Shown: positions 6,219-14,652, numbered from the stretch's first letter. The stretch: DNA of 19,563 bases from Prevotellaceae bacterium UBA4361 (GCA_002393575.1 DGSN01000020.1:1-19563), one strand, 5' to 3'. The notes: a model not told the origin generated them from the sequence alone. Made by a program: numbers and translations.

Positions 6219-7595
6219 ATGAAAAAATCTTTCTACATACTTGCAACATTGTTGGTTGCAATGCAAATGATTTCGTGCTTAAAGGACAGTGAAACGACAG
6301 GCTCACCTGAGTGTGCCATCACTTTGTTTTCTGTAGCCGACATTCCTTGTAAAAGAATCGTCACCGTGAATGGAGTAGATAGCACCATCAAGGTTTCGAT
6401 GAGCGGAAAGGAAATTTATTTCAACATCGACCAGCTGAACAGGAAGATTTACAATGTGGATTCCTTGCCATACTGGGTGACGATAACGAAAGTGGTTCCT
6501 ACGGTCACTTGCCAAGGCAACGTGTATATTCGTGGCAACGATGAGCCTTTCCATGCTTTCAACAACGGAAAGGACTCCATCGACTTCACTCAGAAAATTC
6601 AATTCATGGTGGTGGCTTACGATGGTGTGTCGAGAAAAATCTATGATGCGGACATCAGGCTGGCATCCAACGATGCAGACTCTCTCTATTGGACTGCCGA
6701 GGAGCAAACTGCTCCGATGATTGGAAAGCATCACGACGTGATTCATGACGACATTCTTTATGTTTTTCATGAAGTCAATGGTCAGGCTTACGTCACTTCG
6801 ACGGCTGTCGATGACAAAGAACGCAGTTGGACTACACCACAGGCTTTGACTGGAGCAAAAGGAACCATTGATTATGCTTCGGTTCTCTATTTCGACGGAT
6901 ATTTCTATGCACTCGACAACAATAATATCCTTTATCGTTCGTTAGCAGAGAACAAGGCTTTGACGTGGGAGCAAGCTTCCAATAGGTTGTTGACGAAGTT
7001 GCTGGCTGCCGATGACAACTATCTCTATGGTTGTGATGACGATGCTATTTGGGCATCAAGCGACATGAATGAATGGATAATGAGTGGTTCGGAAAATCTC
7101 GGATTAGTTCCTGAGCAATATGGTTCGTATGCTTACTACACCACGAAGACCAACCCGAATTTCCAGAATGTGGTGATGATGGGATGGAATGCCAACTTGA
7201 ATAAGGACGCTGTGGTTTGGTATAAACTTTCCTCCTCCAACCCAGATGATGATCAGGAATGGGAATACATTCATGTGAATAACGACAACAACTACGAAAT
7301 GCCGAAATTGCGCGACTTGCAGATGGTGTACTACAATGGCGAACTAATGGCTTTTGGTGGTGAGAAAGAGGGTGAAACCTCCACCAGCACTGCTTACAAC
7401 GCCATCTACACATCGAACGACAATGGCATCACATGGCACAAGCAATCGAAGAAGCTGGGACTTCCGAAAGAATTGCTTGGCTATGCAGGACAGGTGACTG
7501 CCACCGTAGCCAATGGAAAGATTTGGCTTGTGCGTGATGACGGAAAAGTGTGGAGCGGAATCATCAACAAGAAATCGAAAAGAAGCGAGAATTGA
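6219..7595 (+). CDS. DUF6242-type lipoprotein
   Basis: A 458-residue lipoprotein. The signal sequence MKKSFYILATLLVAMQMISC ends in a lipobox (MISC) with Cys20 as the lipidated residue. The next residues, LKDSE, have acidic residues near the lipidated cysteine, compatible with surface display in Bacteroidetes but not proof of it. The N-terminal portion (about 30-155) looks like the beta-sandwich of the DUF6242 family. The rest has repeated strands with SSDMNEW, YTSNDNGITW and WSGII words, as in a beta-propeller (kelch/sialidase-like) fold. Function is unknown. It is the first gene of an envelope-biogenesis cluster, 59 bp before the porG-like gene. A 20-bp palindrome overlaps its stop codon. 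The family name is from memory of similar Bacteroidetes proteins; the lipoprotein call is firm. Confidence 0.75.
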   Translation: MKKSFYILATLLVAMQMISCLKDSETTGSPECAITLFSVADIPCKRIVTVNGVDSTIKVSMSGKEIYFNIDQLNRKIYNVDSLPYWVTITKVVPTVTCQGNVYIRGNDEPFHAFNNGKDSIDFTQKIQFMVVAYDGVSRKIYDADIRLASNDADSLYWTAEEQTAPMIGKHHDVIHDDILYVFHEVNGQAYVTSTAVDDKERSWTTPQALTGAKGTIDYASVLYFDGYFYALDNNNILYRSLAENKALTWEQASNRLLTKLLAADDNYLYGCDDDAIWASSDMNEWIMSGSENLGLVPEQYGSYAYYTTKTNPNFQNVVMMGWNANLNKDAVVWYKLSSSNPDDDQEWEYIHVNNDNNYEMPKLRDLQMVYYNGELMAFGGEKEGETSTSTAYNAIYTSNDNGITWHKQSKKLGLPKELLGYAGQVTATVANGKIWLVRDDGKVWSGIINKKSKRSEN

Positions 7596-7607
7596 CGCGT
7601 CAATTCT
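7588..7607. promoter_or_regulatory. 20-bp perfect palindrome over the stop codon
   Basis: AGAATTGACGCGTCAATTCT is its own reverse complement and contains the TGA stop of the DUF6242 gene. As RNA it would give an 8-bp stem with a CGCG loop, not followed by a U-run, so a simple intrinsic terminator is unlikely. It could be a binding site for a dimeric protein or an RNA-processing signal. Confidence 0.55.
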
Positions 7608-7654
7608 GCTGACTTTTGAAACAATCAAAAAATAGTCCCTAACACCTGAAACGG

Positions 7655-8326
7655 ATGAAGAAGGTTTGGCTCAAAATCATAGCGCTGTCGCTGGCACTCC
7701 TGGCTTCTCCTGCCAAAGCGCAGGAACTGGAGTACGCTCTCGAACTGGGCGGTATGCTGGGCACCAGCTTCTATTTCGGTGAAGCCAACTACCACACTTT
7801 GTTCAAGAACATGAATCTGGCTGGTGGATTGGTGGGACGCTACAACATCAACCCTCGCCAATCGGTGAAATTCAACATTGCCGTGGGAGGCATTTCGGGC
7901 GATGCCAGTAACATCAAATACAAATATCCCGAGAATCCCGACATCCAGTGGAAATTCAACCACAAGGTGTGGGATGTGGGCGCACAGTACGAATTGGGAT
8001 TCTGGGGCTATGGTGTTGGTGGCGGTTACAAAGGTCACCGAAAAATCTGTCCTTACATCCAGTTCGGTTTAGGAGGTACCGTCTGCAATGGCAAATTCAC
8101 CCTCAACATTCCCATCGGTTTTGGTGTGAAATACAAGTTCAAGCCACGATGGAACGTGGGATTGGATTGGACCATGCGCTTCAGCATGAGCGACATGCTC
8201 GATGGCATCAAAGACCCTTACGTCATCAAGAGCGGCTTCATGAAGAACAAGGACAACTATTCCTTCACAATGATTTATCTCACTTACGACCTTTGCCCAA
8301 AGTATCGGAAGTGTAACAACGAATAA
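7655..8326 (+). CDS. porG: PorG-like outer-membrane beta-barrel protein (DUF6089)
   Basis: A 223-residue protein with a signal peptide (MKKVWLKIIALSLALLASPAKA, likely cleaved before QELEYA) followed by amphipathic strands typical of a small outer-membrane barrel: ELGGMLGTSFYFGE, a GGLVGRYNI strand, YQLGF-like strands, PIGFGVKYKF, and a C-terminal IYLTYDLC strand. This matches by eye the DUF6089 / PorG family. In Porphyromonas gingivalis PorG takes part in the type IX secretion system, and its gene also precedes uppS and bamA. Homologues occur in species without that system, so the role here may instead be general envelope assembly. The stop is 13 bp before uppS, pointing to one transcript. 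Confidence 0.75.
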   Translation: MKKVWLKIIALSLALLASPAKAQELEYALELGGMLGTSFYFGEANYHTLFKNMNLAGGLVGRYNINPRQSVKFNIAVGGISGDASNIKYKYPENPDIQWKFNHKVWDVGAQYELGFWGYGVGGGYKGHRKICPYIQFGLGGTVCNGKFTLNIPIGFGVKYKFKPRWNVGLDWTMRFSMSDMLDGIKDPYVIKSGFMKNKDNYSFTMIYLTYDLCPKYRKCNNE

Positions 8327-8339
8327 CAACCAAGAAGCT

Positions 8340-9089
8340 ATGTCATATCTCGAACAAGTTGACAAAACGAGAGTTCCTCGCCATGTGGCAATCATCATGG
8401 ATGGCAATGGCCGGTGGGCCACTTCGCAGGGCATGGAACGCACTATGGGACACCAGGCAGGCGCACAGAAATCGCACGAAATCATGGAAACAGCCGTGAA
8501 GCTGGGACTCGACTACCTGACGCTCTACACCTTCTCCACGGAGAACTGGAACCGTCCTCTCGAAGAGATTGCCGCCCTCATGTCGCTGCTCCTGAAACAT
8601 CTGGAGGAAGAACTTTTCATGAAATATGACGCTCGCTTCACGGTGGTGGGCGACATCCAACGCCTGCCAGAAGACGTGCAGGATGCTATCCGCTACTTGG
8701 AGAATCGCACAAAGAACAACAAAGCCACTTGCATGGTGCTGGCGTTGAGCTATTCCTCACGCTGGGAAATCACCAAGGCGGTTGGTAAGATTGCCGAGGA
8801 AGTGAAAGAAGGCAAGCTTCAGCCTGAGGACATCACGGAGGAAGTCGTCAGCCAGCATCTGGATTGCCATTTCATGCCCGACCCCGAGTTGCTTATCCGA
8901 ACGGGTGGCGAAGAGCGTCTGAGCAATTTCCTCTTGTGGCAAAGTGCATATACTGAATTCTATTTCACACCTACCTATTGGCCTGACTTCACCGAAGAGG
9001 AAATGTGCAAGGCGATTTGTGACTACCAGAAGCGCCAGCGCCGATTCGGCAAGACGGAGGAACAGGTGGAAAAAGAAAATCAAAATTGA
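8340..9089 (+). CDS. uppS: undecaprenyl diphosphate synthase (cis-prenyltransferase)
   Basis: A 249-residue cytoplasmic cis-prenyltransferase that extends farnesyl diphosphate with isopentenyl diphosphate to make undecaprenyl diphosphate, the lipid carrier for peptidoglycan and surface polysaccharides. Visible conserved blocks: HVAIIMDGNGRWA with catalytic Asp21, GHQAGA, LTLYTFSTENWNRP, LALSYSSRWEI (where many relatives have NYGGR), and LLIRTGGEERLSNFLLWQSAY with the Arg residues that hold the diphosphate. The RTGGE form instead of RTSGE, and SYSSR, are to my recollection common in Bacteroidetes and should not impair activity. Length is typical. It lies between porG and bamA with gaps of 13 and 14 bp. 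Confidence 0.95.
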   Translation: MSYLEQVDKTRVPRHVAIIMDGNGRWATSQGMERTMGHQAGAQKSHEIMETAVKLGLDYLTLYTFSTENWNRPLEEIAALMSLLLKHLEEELFMKYDARFTVVGDIQRLPEDVQDAIRYLENRTKNNKATCMVLALSYSSRWEITKAVGKIAEEVKEGKLQPEDITEEVVSQHLDCHFMPDPELLIRTGGEERLSNFLLWQSAYTEFYFTPTYWPDFTEEEMCKAICDYQKRQRRFGKTEEQVEKENQN

Positions 9090-9103
9090 CTTAGTTTAGA
9101 ACA

Positions 9104-11740
9104 ATGAACAAAATACTTAGAACACTTTTCACACTTGCTTTTGGCATCCTGCTTTTGCCAAATGCTCATGCCCAGCAGGATGTTGAGAAACCCACCATTC
9201 TGTATGGTCAGCAGCGTCGTCTGCCTATTGGCGGCATCAAGGTGGAAGGTGTTGAGAACTACGAGGATTATCTCCTGATTGGCATTTCAGGACTCAGCAT
9301 CGGAGAACAAGTGACTCTTCCTGGCGACGAAATCACGGCTGCCGTGAAGCGATACTGGAAGCACGGACTGTTCTCTTCTGTCCGCATCGAAGCAGAGAAG
9401 ATTCAGAACGACAGTCTCTATCTGAAAATCATCCTTGCTACGCGTCCACGTGTGTCGGAAGTCAACATCAACGGTGTGCGCAAGGGTGAGAAGGATGACT
9501 TGATGGAGAAAATCGGTATCATCAAGGGCATACAAATCACTCCCAACATGGTGGACCGTGCGAAGATTGTCATCAAGCGATACTTCGACGAGAAAGGCTT
9601 CAAGAATGCACAAGCTGAAATTATCCAGCGCGACGACTTGAGCAAGAAAGACCAGGTGATTGTGGATGTGAACATCGACAAGAAAGAAAAGGTGAAGGTT
9701 CACAAGATTTACATCACGGGTAATGAGCACATCAAGCGTAGGAAGTTCGATGGTAACTTCTTCTCGGGTGGTCTGTTGAAGAAAACCAACGAAAAGGGTT
9801 TCAAGAGCCTCTTCAAGACTCAGAAATTCGTTCAGGAGAAATATGAAGAGGACAAGGAGCGTGTCATTGAAAAGTACAATGAGTTGGGCTATCGCGATGC
9901 TCAGATTGTTGCCGACAGCGTGGTTCCAGCAGGTGAAAACCTCGTTGATGTCTATATCCACATCGATGAAGGACAACGCTATTATGTTCGCAACATCGAC
10001 TGGGTGGGTAACACCATCTACAAGACAGAAGCCCTGAACGAAGTGCTTCGCATGAAGAAAGGCGATGTGTACAATCAGAAGCACATCAACAAACGATTGG
10101 AAAGCGATGACGATGCCGTCAAGAACTACTACTACAACGACGGTTACGTTTTCGTCCAGGTGAACCCCACTGAAATCAATGTGGATGGCGACTCCATCGA
10201 CCTTGAAATCCGCATCGTGGAAGGAATCCAGGCTGCCATCAATAAAATCAAGATTTATGGTAACACGCGCGTATATGAGGAAGTCATTCGCCGTGAGTTG
10301 AAGCTGAAGCCAGGCGACCTCTTCTCGATGGATGCGTTCAAGTTGACCTATCAGGAAATCGGTCAGATGGGACACTTCGACCCTGAGCAAATCGATTTCC
10401 AGCCTAAGCCAGACCCTAACAATGGAACGGTGGATCTCAACCTCGGACTCGTGCCAAAGGCGAGCGACCAGTTGGAGCTCTCTCTCGGTTATGGTTACAC
10501 GGGTGTGATTCTGAAAGCGGGTATCAAGTTCACCAACTTCTCCATGCGCAACCTCTTCAGCAAGAAAGCCAAGCGTCGTGGAATTCTGCCACAGGGCGAT
10601 GCCCAGCAGCTCGAAATCAGTGCTTCCACCAATGGTAGCTACTATCAGCAGTACAACATTTCGTTCTTCGACCCTTGGTTTGGTCGCAAGCGTCCTAACT
10701 CATTCTCTGTATCTGCTTTCTATTCCAAATACACAGATATTAGTTCGAACTACTACAATAATAGCTACATGAATAGCTACTACTCTATGCTCTATGGCGT
10801 TGGAAACTACAATAGTTCGTACTACAACAACTATAGTTCCTACTACGACCCAGACAAGTACCTGCAAGTGTTCGGTGCTTCCATTGGTTGGGGTAAGCGT
10901 CTCACATGGCCAGACAACAACTTCAGTTTCTCGGCATCGCTCGGTTACACGCGCTATAGTCTGAAAGACTGGGAATACTTCCTCATCACGGATGGTAACT
11001 GTAACAACATCAACCTCACCTTGCAGTTGAATCGTACCTCTATCGACAACCCGATTTTCCCTCGTCGTGGTTCGCAGATGTCGCTCTCCGTATCAGCCAC
11101 ACCTCCTTACTCCCTGTGGGATGGACTGAACTACGGCGAACTCAGCAAGCACATCTCCCAAGCCGATGCCAACCGAATGTCCAACTTGCAGAAGATTTAC
11201 CGCTGGATTGAATATCACAAGTGGAAGTTTACATCCAAGTTCTACACGCCACTTTCGGGTAAACAAAAGTGCTTCGTGTTGATGACACGCTTCGATGTCG
11301 GTTTCCTCGGACACTACAATGCCAACAAGAAATCACCATTCGAAACATTCTATGTGGGTGGTGATGGTATGTCGGGCTATTCTTCCAGCTACTATTCCGA
11401 AACCATTGGTTTGCGTGGTTACGACAACGGATGTCTCACGCCTAACGGATTCACAGGTTATGCCTACACTCGCATGGGTGTCGAGCTTCGCTACCCTCTC
11501 TTGCTCCAGGGTTCTACCAACATTTACGCTCTCACCTTCCTCGAAGGTGGTAATGCTTGGACCGACATCAAGAAGTTCAACCCATTCGATATGAAGCGTT
11601 CAGCAGGAGTCGGTGTCCGCATCTTCCTCCCAATGGTGGGTATGATGGGTATCGACTGGGCTTACGGATTCGACAAGGTGTTCGGTTCCAAGTCCTACGG
11701 TGGCAGCCAGTTCCACTTCGTTCTCGGACAAGAATTCTAA
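9104..11740 (+). CDS. bamA: outer membrane protein assembly factor BamA
   Basis: An 878-residue Omp85-family protein, the central insertase for outer-membrane beta-barrels. A signal peptide (ending AHAQ) precedes a periplasmic region with POTRA repeats (about residues 40-460), visible as recurring motifs such as VNINGVRKGEKD, YITGNEHIKRRKF, IDWVGNTIYKTEAL and KIYGNTRVYEEVI. The remainder is the 16-stranded barrel, beginning LELSLGYGYTGV and ending in phenylalanine (FVLGQEF) as the insertion signal requires. Residues about 546-588 form an unusual Tyr/Asn/Ser-rich loop (SSNYYNNSYMNSYYS and similar). It follows uppS by 14 bp and precedes two Skp-like chaperone genes, its functional partners. A separate promoter starts the chaperones. 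Confidence 0.95.
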   Translation: MNKILRTLFTLAFGILLLPNAHAQQDVEKPTILYGQQRRLPIGGIKVEGVENYEDYLLIGISGLSIGEQVTLPGDEITAAVKRYWKHGLFSSVRIEAEKIQNDSLYLKIILATRPRVSEVNINGVRKGEKDDLMEKIGIIKGIQITPNMVDRAKIVIKRYFDEKGFKNAQAEIIQRDDLSKKDQVIVDVNIDKKEKVKVHKIYITGNEHIKRRKFDGNFFSGGLLKKTNEKGFKSLFKTQKFVQEKYEEDKERVIEKYNELGYRDAQIVADSVVPAGENLVDVYIHIDEGQRYYVRNIDWVGNTIYKTEALNEVLRMKKGDVYNQKHINKRLESDDDAVKNYYYNDGYVFVQVNPTEINVDGDSIDLEIRIVEGIQAAINKIKIYGNTRVYEEVIRRELKLKPGDLFSMDAFKLTYQEIGQMGHFDPEQIDFQPKPDPNNGTVDLNLGLVPKASDQLELSLGYGYTGVILKAGIKFTNFSMRNLFSKKAKRRGILPQGDAQQLEISASTNGSYYQQYNISFFDPWFGRKRPNSFSVSAFYSKYTDISSNYYNNSYMNSYYSMLYGVGNYNSSYYNNYSSYYDPDKYLQVFGASIGWGKRLTWPDNNFSFSASLGYTRYSLKDWEYFLITDGNCNNINLTLQLNRTSIDNPIFPRRGSQMSLSVSATPPYSLWDGLNYGELSKHISQADANRMSNLQKIYRWIEYHKWKFTSKFYTPLSGKQKCFVLMTRFDVGFLGHYNANKKSPFETFYVGGDGMSGYSSSYYSETIGLRGYDNGCLTPNGFTGYAYTRMGVELRYPLLLQGSTNIYALTFLEGGNAWTDIKKFNPFDMKRSAGVGVRIFLPMVGMMGIDWAYGFDKVFGSKSYGGSQFHFVLGQEF

Positions 11741-11841
11741 TGGCAAGCCGACACGCCCAATAGGGACATTCCCCTCTTCCTTTAGGGAAAACCGTCGTGC
11801 GAATTAGGGATTTAACTAAATGGTGTGTGACAGATTAATTC

Positions 11842-11849
11842 TATCTTTG
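11842..11849 (+). promoter_or_regulatory. -7 promoter box TATCTTTG for the skp pair
   Basis: Exact TAnnTTTG match followed by CACC, 39 nt before the start at 11889. It lies in the 148-bp gap after bamA, so the chaperone genes can be transcribed independently of the upstream operon. Confidence 0.65.
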
Positions 11850-11888
11850 CACCACTCAAAAAACGGAAACATTAATAATCAAATTATT

Positions 11889-12404
11889 ATGAAGAAGCTC
11901 ATCATGACTATCGCGCTCACGGCAATGACATTTGTTGCTGCCAGCGCACAGAAGTTTGCTCTCGTGGATATGGACTACATCCTCAAGAATGTGCCAGCCT
12001 ACGAACGTGCCAACGAACAACTCAACCAGGTTTCCAAGAAGTGGGAAGGCGAAATCGAAGCCATCCTCACCGAAGTGGAAACACAATACAAGAAATACCA
12101 GCAGGAGTCCGTCTTCCTTTCCGATGCTCAGAAAACCAAAGCTGAAGAAGCTATCATGGCAAAGGAAAAGCAGGCAAGCGACCTGAAAAAGAAATACTTT
12201 GGCAGCGAAGGCGAACTCTTCAAGAAGCGCCAGAGCCTCATGTCGCCTATTCAGGACGAAATCTACAACGCCGTGAAGGACATCTGCGACCAGAAAGGCT
12301 ATCAGCTTGTGCTCGACCGTGCTTCAGGAGGCAGCATCATCTTTGCATCGCCAAAGATTGACATCAGCGACGAAGTTCTCCAGAAGCTTGGTTACGCATA
12401 CTAA
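11889..12404 (+). CDS. skp: Skp/OmpH family periplasmic chaperone (first copy)
   Basis: A 171-residue exported protein of the Skp/OmpH family, which holds unfolded outer-membrane proteins in the periplasm on their way to BamA. The signal peptide is MKKLIMTIALTAMTFVAASA, followed directly by the family's first strand QKFALVDMDYILKNVPAYE. A long charged helical hairpin (about residues 45-120, rich in Glu, Lys and Gln) makes the tentacle. The C-terminal strand region carries YQLVLDRASGGSIIFASP. The frame is open from 11820, but that start would place 23 extra residues over the promoter leader, so the ATG at 11889 with a good signal peptide is preferred. It is 40 bp before the second copy. Confidence 0.9.
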   Translation: MKKLIMTIALTAMTFVAASAQKFALVDMDYILKNVPAYERANEQLNQVSKKWEGEIEAILTEVETQYKKYQQESVFLSDAQKTKAEEAIMAKEKQASDLKKKYFGSEGELFKKRQSLMSPIQDEIYNAVKDICDQKGYQLVLDRASGGSIIFASPKIDISDEVLQKLGYAY

Positions 12405-12444
12405 AAAATAATATTCAAACAAAAACCAATAAAATTAAAAAGTA

Positions 12445-12942
12445 ATGAAAAAGACAATTCTCACACTCCTTGTGGCACTTCCAATGAGTGTATTCGCTCA
12501 GAAATTTGCACATTTCAATTCCGCAGAAATTATCCAGGCTATGCCAGAATACACTGCTGCGCAAACTGAACTCCAGGCACAGCAGAAGCAAGTGGAAGAT
12601 GAAGCAAAGCGAATGGAAGATGAGCTCAGAACAAAGTTCGAGGACTATCAGAAGAACGAAGCAACGATGGTGGATGCTGTCAAGACTCGCCGTCAGCAGG
12701 AACTCGAAGACCTTCAGAACCGCTATCAGCAGTACATCCAGACCAGCCAGCAGGATTTGCAGAAACTTTCTTCTACCAAAATGCAGGCTATCTCTGAGAA
12801 GCTTGGTAAGGTGGTCAAGGAAGTGGGCGTAGCAGGAGGATATGTTTACATCATGGACATCACCTCTGGCATCCCTTACATTTCCGAAACCCTCTCCACT
12901 GATGTCACTCCTCAGGTAAAGAGCAAGCTCGGTTTGAAGTAA
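12445..12942 (+). CDS. Skp/OmpH family periplasmic chaperone (second copy)
   Basis: A 165-residue paralogue of the preceding gene. The signal peptide is MKKTILTLLVALPMSVFA, then QKFAHFNSAEIIQAMPEY, matching the first strand and helix of Skp. A Gln/Glu/Lys-rich coiled coil fills about residues 38-115 (KQVEDEAKRMEDEL, RRQQELEDLQNRYQQY). A VYIMDITSGIPYIS strand follows and the protein ends DVTPQVKSKLGLK. Paired Skp genes after bamA are a known Bacteroidetes arrangement. The two copies are clearly divergent, so they may differ in client range. Transcription should end at the strong hairpin 20 bp downstream. Confidence 0.9.
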   Translation: MKKTILTLLVALPMSVFAQKFAHFNSAEIIQAMPEYTAAQTELQAQQKQVEDEAKRMEDELRTKFEDYQKNEATMVDAVKTRRQQELEDLQNRYQQYIQTSQQDLQKLSSTKMQAISEKLGKVVKEVGVAGGYVYIMDITSGIPYISETLSTDVTPQVKSKLGLK

Positions 12943-12961
12943 TCACATCATAGACATGACA

Positions 12962-13013
12962 AACGGAAAAAGGGATGAGTTGGCACCTGCGCCGACTCAT
13001 TCCTTTTTCTGTT
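12962..13013. terminator. bidirectional intrinsic terminator
   Basis: Arms 12962-12984 and 12991-13013 pair over 23 bp with three G-U pairs and a 6-nt loop (ACCTGC). The stem carries an A-run on one side and a T-run on the other (AAAAAGG / CCTTTTT), so it works as a terminator on both strands. It serves the skp genes (plus) and the phosphatase (minus), whose stop lies 11 bp further on. Confidence 0.9.
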
Positions 13014-13023
13014 GAAAAACACC

Positions 13024-14409
13024 CTATTTCTTCCGATGGATTCGCTCAGGATGCTTCTCGCAGTACTCCTTGATTCGCTCTGCAAACTGGCGGGATTTCT
13101 TGCTCCCTTCATCCACCTCGTAACTCATGTTTTCTGGTATCTGTTTTCCGTAGTCGAGTACCAAAGGCTTTGCTTCTCCCTTCTGCTTCACGATTTGCAA
13201 GGAGTCGTAGAGCGTATTGGAATACACTTCGTATGTGCCCATCTGCAAGGTGTCGCCCTGAATCTTCACCGTTTGATAGTAACGGCTGGAGAGTCCATAT
13301 TTATCAAAACGCTCGTCGAACACAATCTTGTAGTTCTTCGGAGAACAATGGCTCACCACATAGACAGGCGTTGTTCTGTTCATCATCTTCGCATCTCCTT
13401 CTGTCGTCATGCGGGCATATTCGTGTTCATGTCCTTGCAGCACTAAATCCACGCCGTAATCCCTCACCAATCCATCGAACATCCACCGCTGCACCAGATT
13501 GTTGTATTTGCCACTGATGGAGTAGAGAGGATGATGCAGCACCAAGATTTTCCATTGAGCTGTACTCTTCTCCAACTGCTCCTTCAGCCATTTACGCTGC
13601 GCGTACAGATAATTAGGTTCGCGGTCGCTGTCCAAGAAGAAGAATTCGGCATTTCCGTAATTCAATGAATACACTTGGTTTTCTCCCACCATTGAGTCGA
13701 GGAAATAGGAGAATGTCAGCGAAAACCTCCGTTCCAACTTCTTGATGACACCTTTCAGATAGTCATGGTTTCCCGTCACGGTCAAGAAAGGCACTGCCGT
13801 ACAGATGGAGTCCAAGTCGCGAAACGTCTCAGCATAGTAGTGGTCGGAAGGACGCTCTATCAAATCTCCTCCACACACCAGCATTTCAGTCTCAGGATGC
13901 GAGCGGAAAGCCATTTTCAGAAAATCATTGGCTTTACCTCCGATGGAATCCTGAATGTCGCCCACATAGATGAATGAAAAACTGTCACGATGCAGCGGAT
14001 AGGTTCTGAATCCAAACCACTTCGACATGAATCCGTTAGTATTCACACGATAATAATAGCGTTTGTCAGCTTTCAGTTGCCGCAGTTTTGCATGGTAAAA
14101 GCAAGCCTTTCCATTTCTTGATTCAAACACCTCGCCTTCGGCATCAATGCGTTTTGCTTCATTCGTACTGTCATTCTCTGCCAGTTCCAAATATGCATCG
14201 TCGTGCAGCACCGAGTCACAAGTCCAACTCACGTTCCTACTGTCTTCCCGTGAGTCGCCAAAGGTCAGGAGAATGCGGTCGGGCATTGCTGAAGCCACAT
14301 ACGCTGGTTCGTCGGGCATCTTGAACCACACATTCCAGCGCGAAGCCACCCATGCGCCCAGCGCCACCACCAATATCAAGCTGATGAGTTTCTTTGTTTT
14401 CATAATCAT
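13024..14409 (-). CDS. exported calcineurin-like (purple-acid-phosphatase-type) metallophosphatase
   Basis: A 461-residue metallophosphoesterase. It starts MIMKTKK (an ATG two codons later is also possible), with one hydrophobic segment LISLILVVALGAWVA acting as a signal peptide or membrane anchor. Residues about 45-140 look like the fibronectin-type domain preceding purple acid phosphatases (ILLTFGD, NVSW, YYYRVNTN). The catalytic domain then shows the full metal ligand set: GDIQD (Asp151), GGDLIE (Asp182), GNHDY (Asn214, His215), LHHPLYS (His292) and GHEHEYAR (His327, His329). It is probably periplasmic or surface-attached and hydrolyses phosphate esters; the substrate is unknown. It converges on the skp genes and is divergent from the LTA-synthase-like gene, which could indicate related phosphate or envelope-lipid metabolism. 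Confidence 0.88.
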   Translation of the reverse strand: MIMKTKKLISLILVVALGAWVASRWNVWFKMPDEPAYVASAMPDRILLTFGDSREDSRNVSWTCDSVLHDDAYLELAENDSTNEAKRIDAEGEVFESRNGKACFYHAKLRQLKADKRYYYRVNTNGFMSKWFGFRTYPLHRDSFSFIYVGDIQDSIGGKANDFLKMAFRSHPETEMLVCGGDLIERPSDHYYAETFRDLDSICTAVPFLTVTGNHDYLKGVIKKLERRFSLTFSYFLDSMVGENQVYSLNYGNAEFFFLDSDREPNYLYAQRKWLKEQLEKSTAQWKILVLHHPLYSISGKYNNLVQRWMFDGLVRDYGVDLVLQGHEHEYARMTTEGDAKMMNRTTPVYVVSHCSPKNYKIVFDERFDKYGLSSRYYQTVKIQGDTLQMGTYEVYSNTLYDSLQIVKQKGEAKPLVLDYGKQIPENMSYEVDEGSKKSRQFAERIKEYCEKHPERIHRKK

Positions 14410-14445
14410 TAGTAATCGTTAAAAAAAGTTGGTACGATTTTATTA

Positions 14446-14592
14446 AGGAAAGAAATTAGAATAATTAGAAGATTACCGTCCTTGGACGCTTGGGCAACGC
14501 TACCAAGAATTTTTTTAGAAATGATATGTTTTTTGTTTTAAACAACTCTAAATTTTTGGAGTAATTATGATAATTATTCTAATTTCTTTCCT
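14446..14592. repeat. 22-bp perfect inverted repeat bounding 103 bp
   Basis: AGGAAAGAAATTAGAATAATTA at 14446-14467 is exactly complementary to 14571-14592, with weaker pairing continuing inward (GATTAC.TCC words). The enclosed DNA has no gene. It may be a MITE, or a segment capable of inversion; see findings. Confidence 0.85.
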
Positions 14593-14652
14593 AAGACAAC
14601 TCATGTCATTGATACCAAGTTTATTTCATTGTTCCTTATAATCGTTTTCGTT

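Noticed and set aside
8730..8920. UppS motif departures (SYSSR and RTGGE) as a sign of changed function
   Set aside because: The catalytic Asp and substrate-binding Arg residues are intact, and to my recollection these forms are common in Bacteroidetes enzymes.
9287..10390. 367-codon minus-strand frame inside bamA
   Set aside because: It is antisense to the POTRA-coding part of bamA, hydrophobic and repetitive from reverse reading of common codons, with no motif.
14470..14520. Intrinsic terminator (CTTGG..CCAAG then a T-run)
   Set aside because: The stem is only 5 bp with a long loop, and it lies upstream of both flanking genes, so there is no transcript for it to end.
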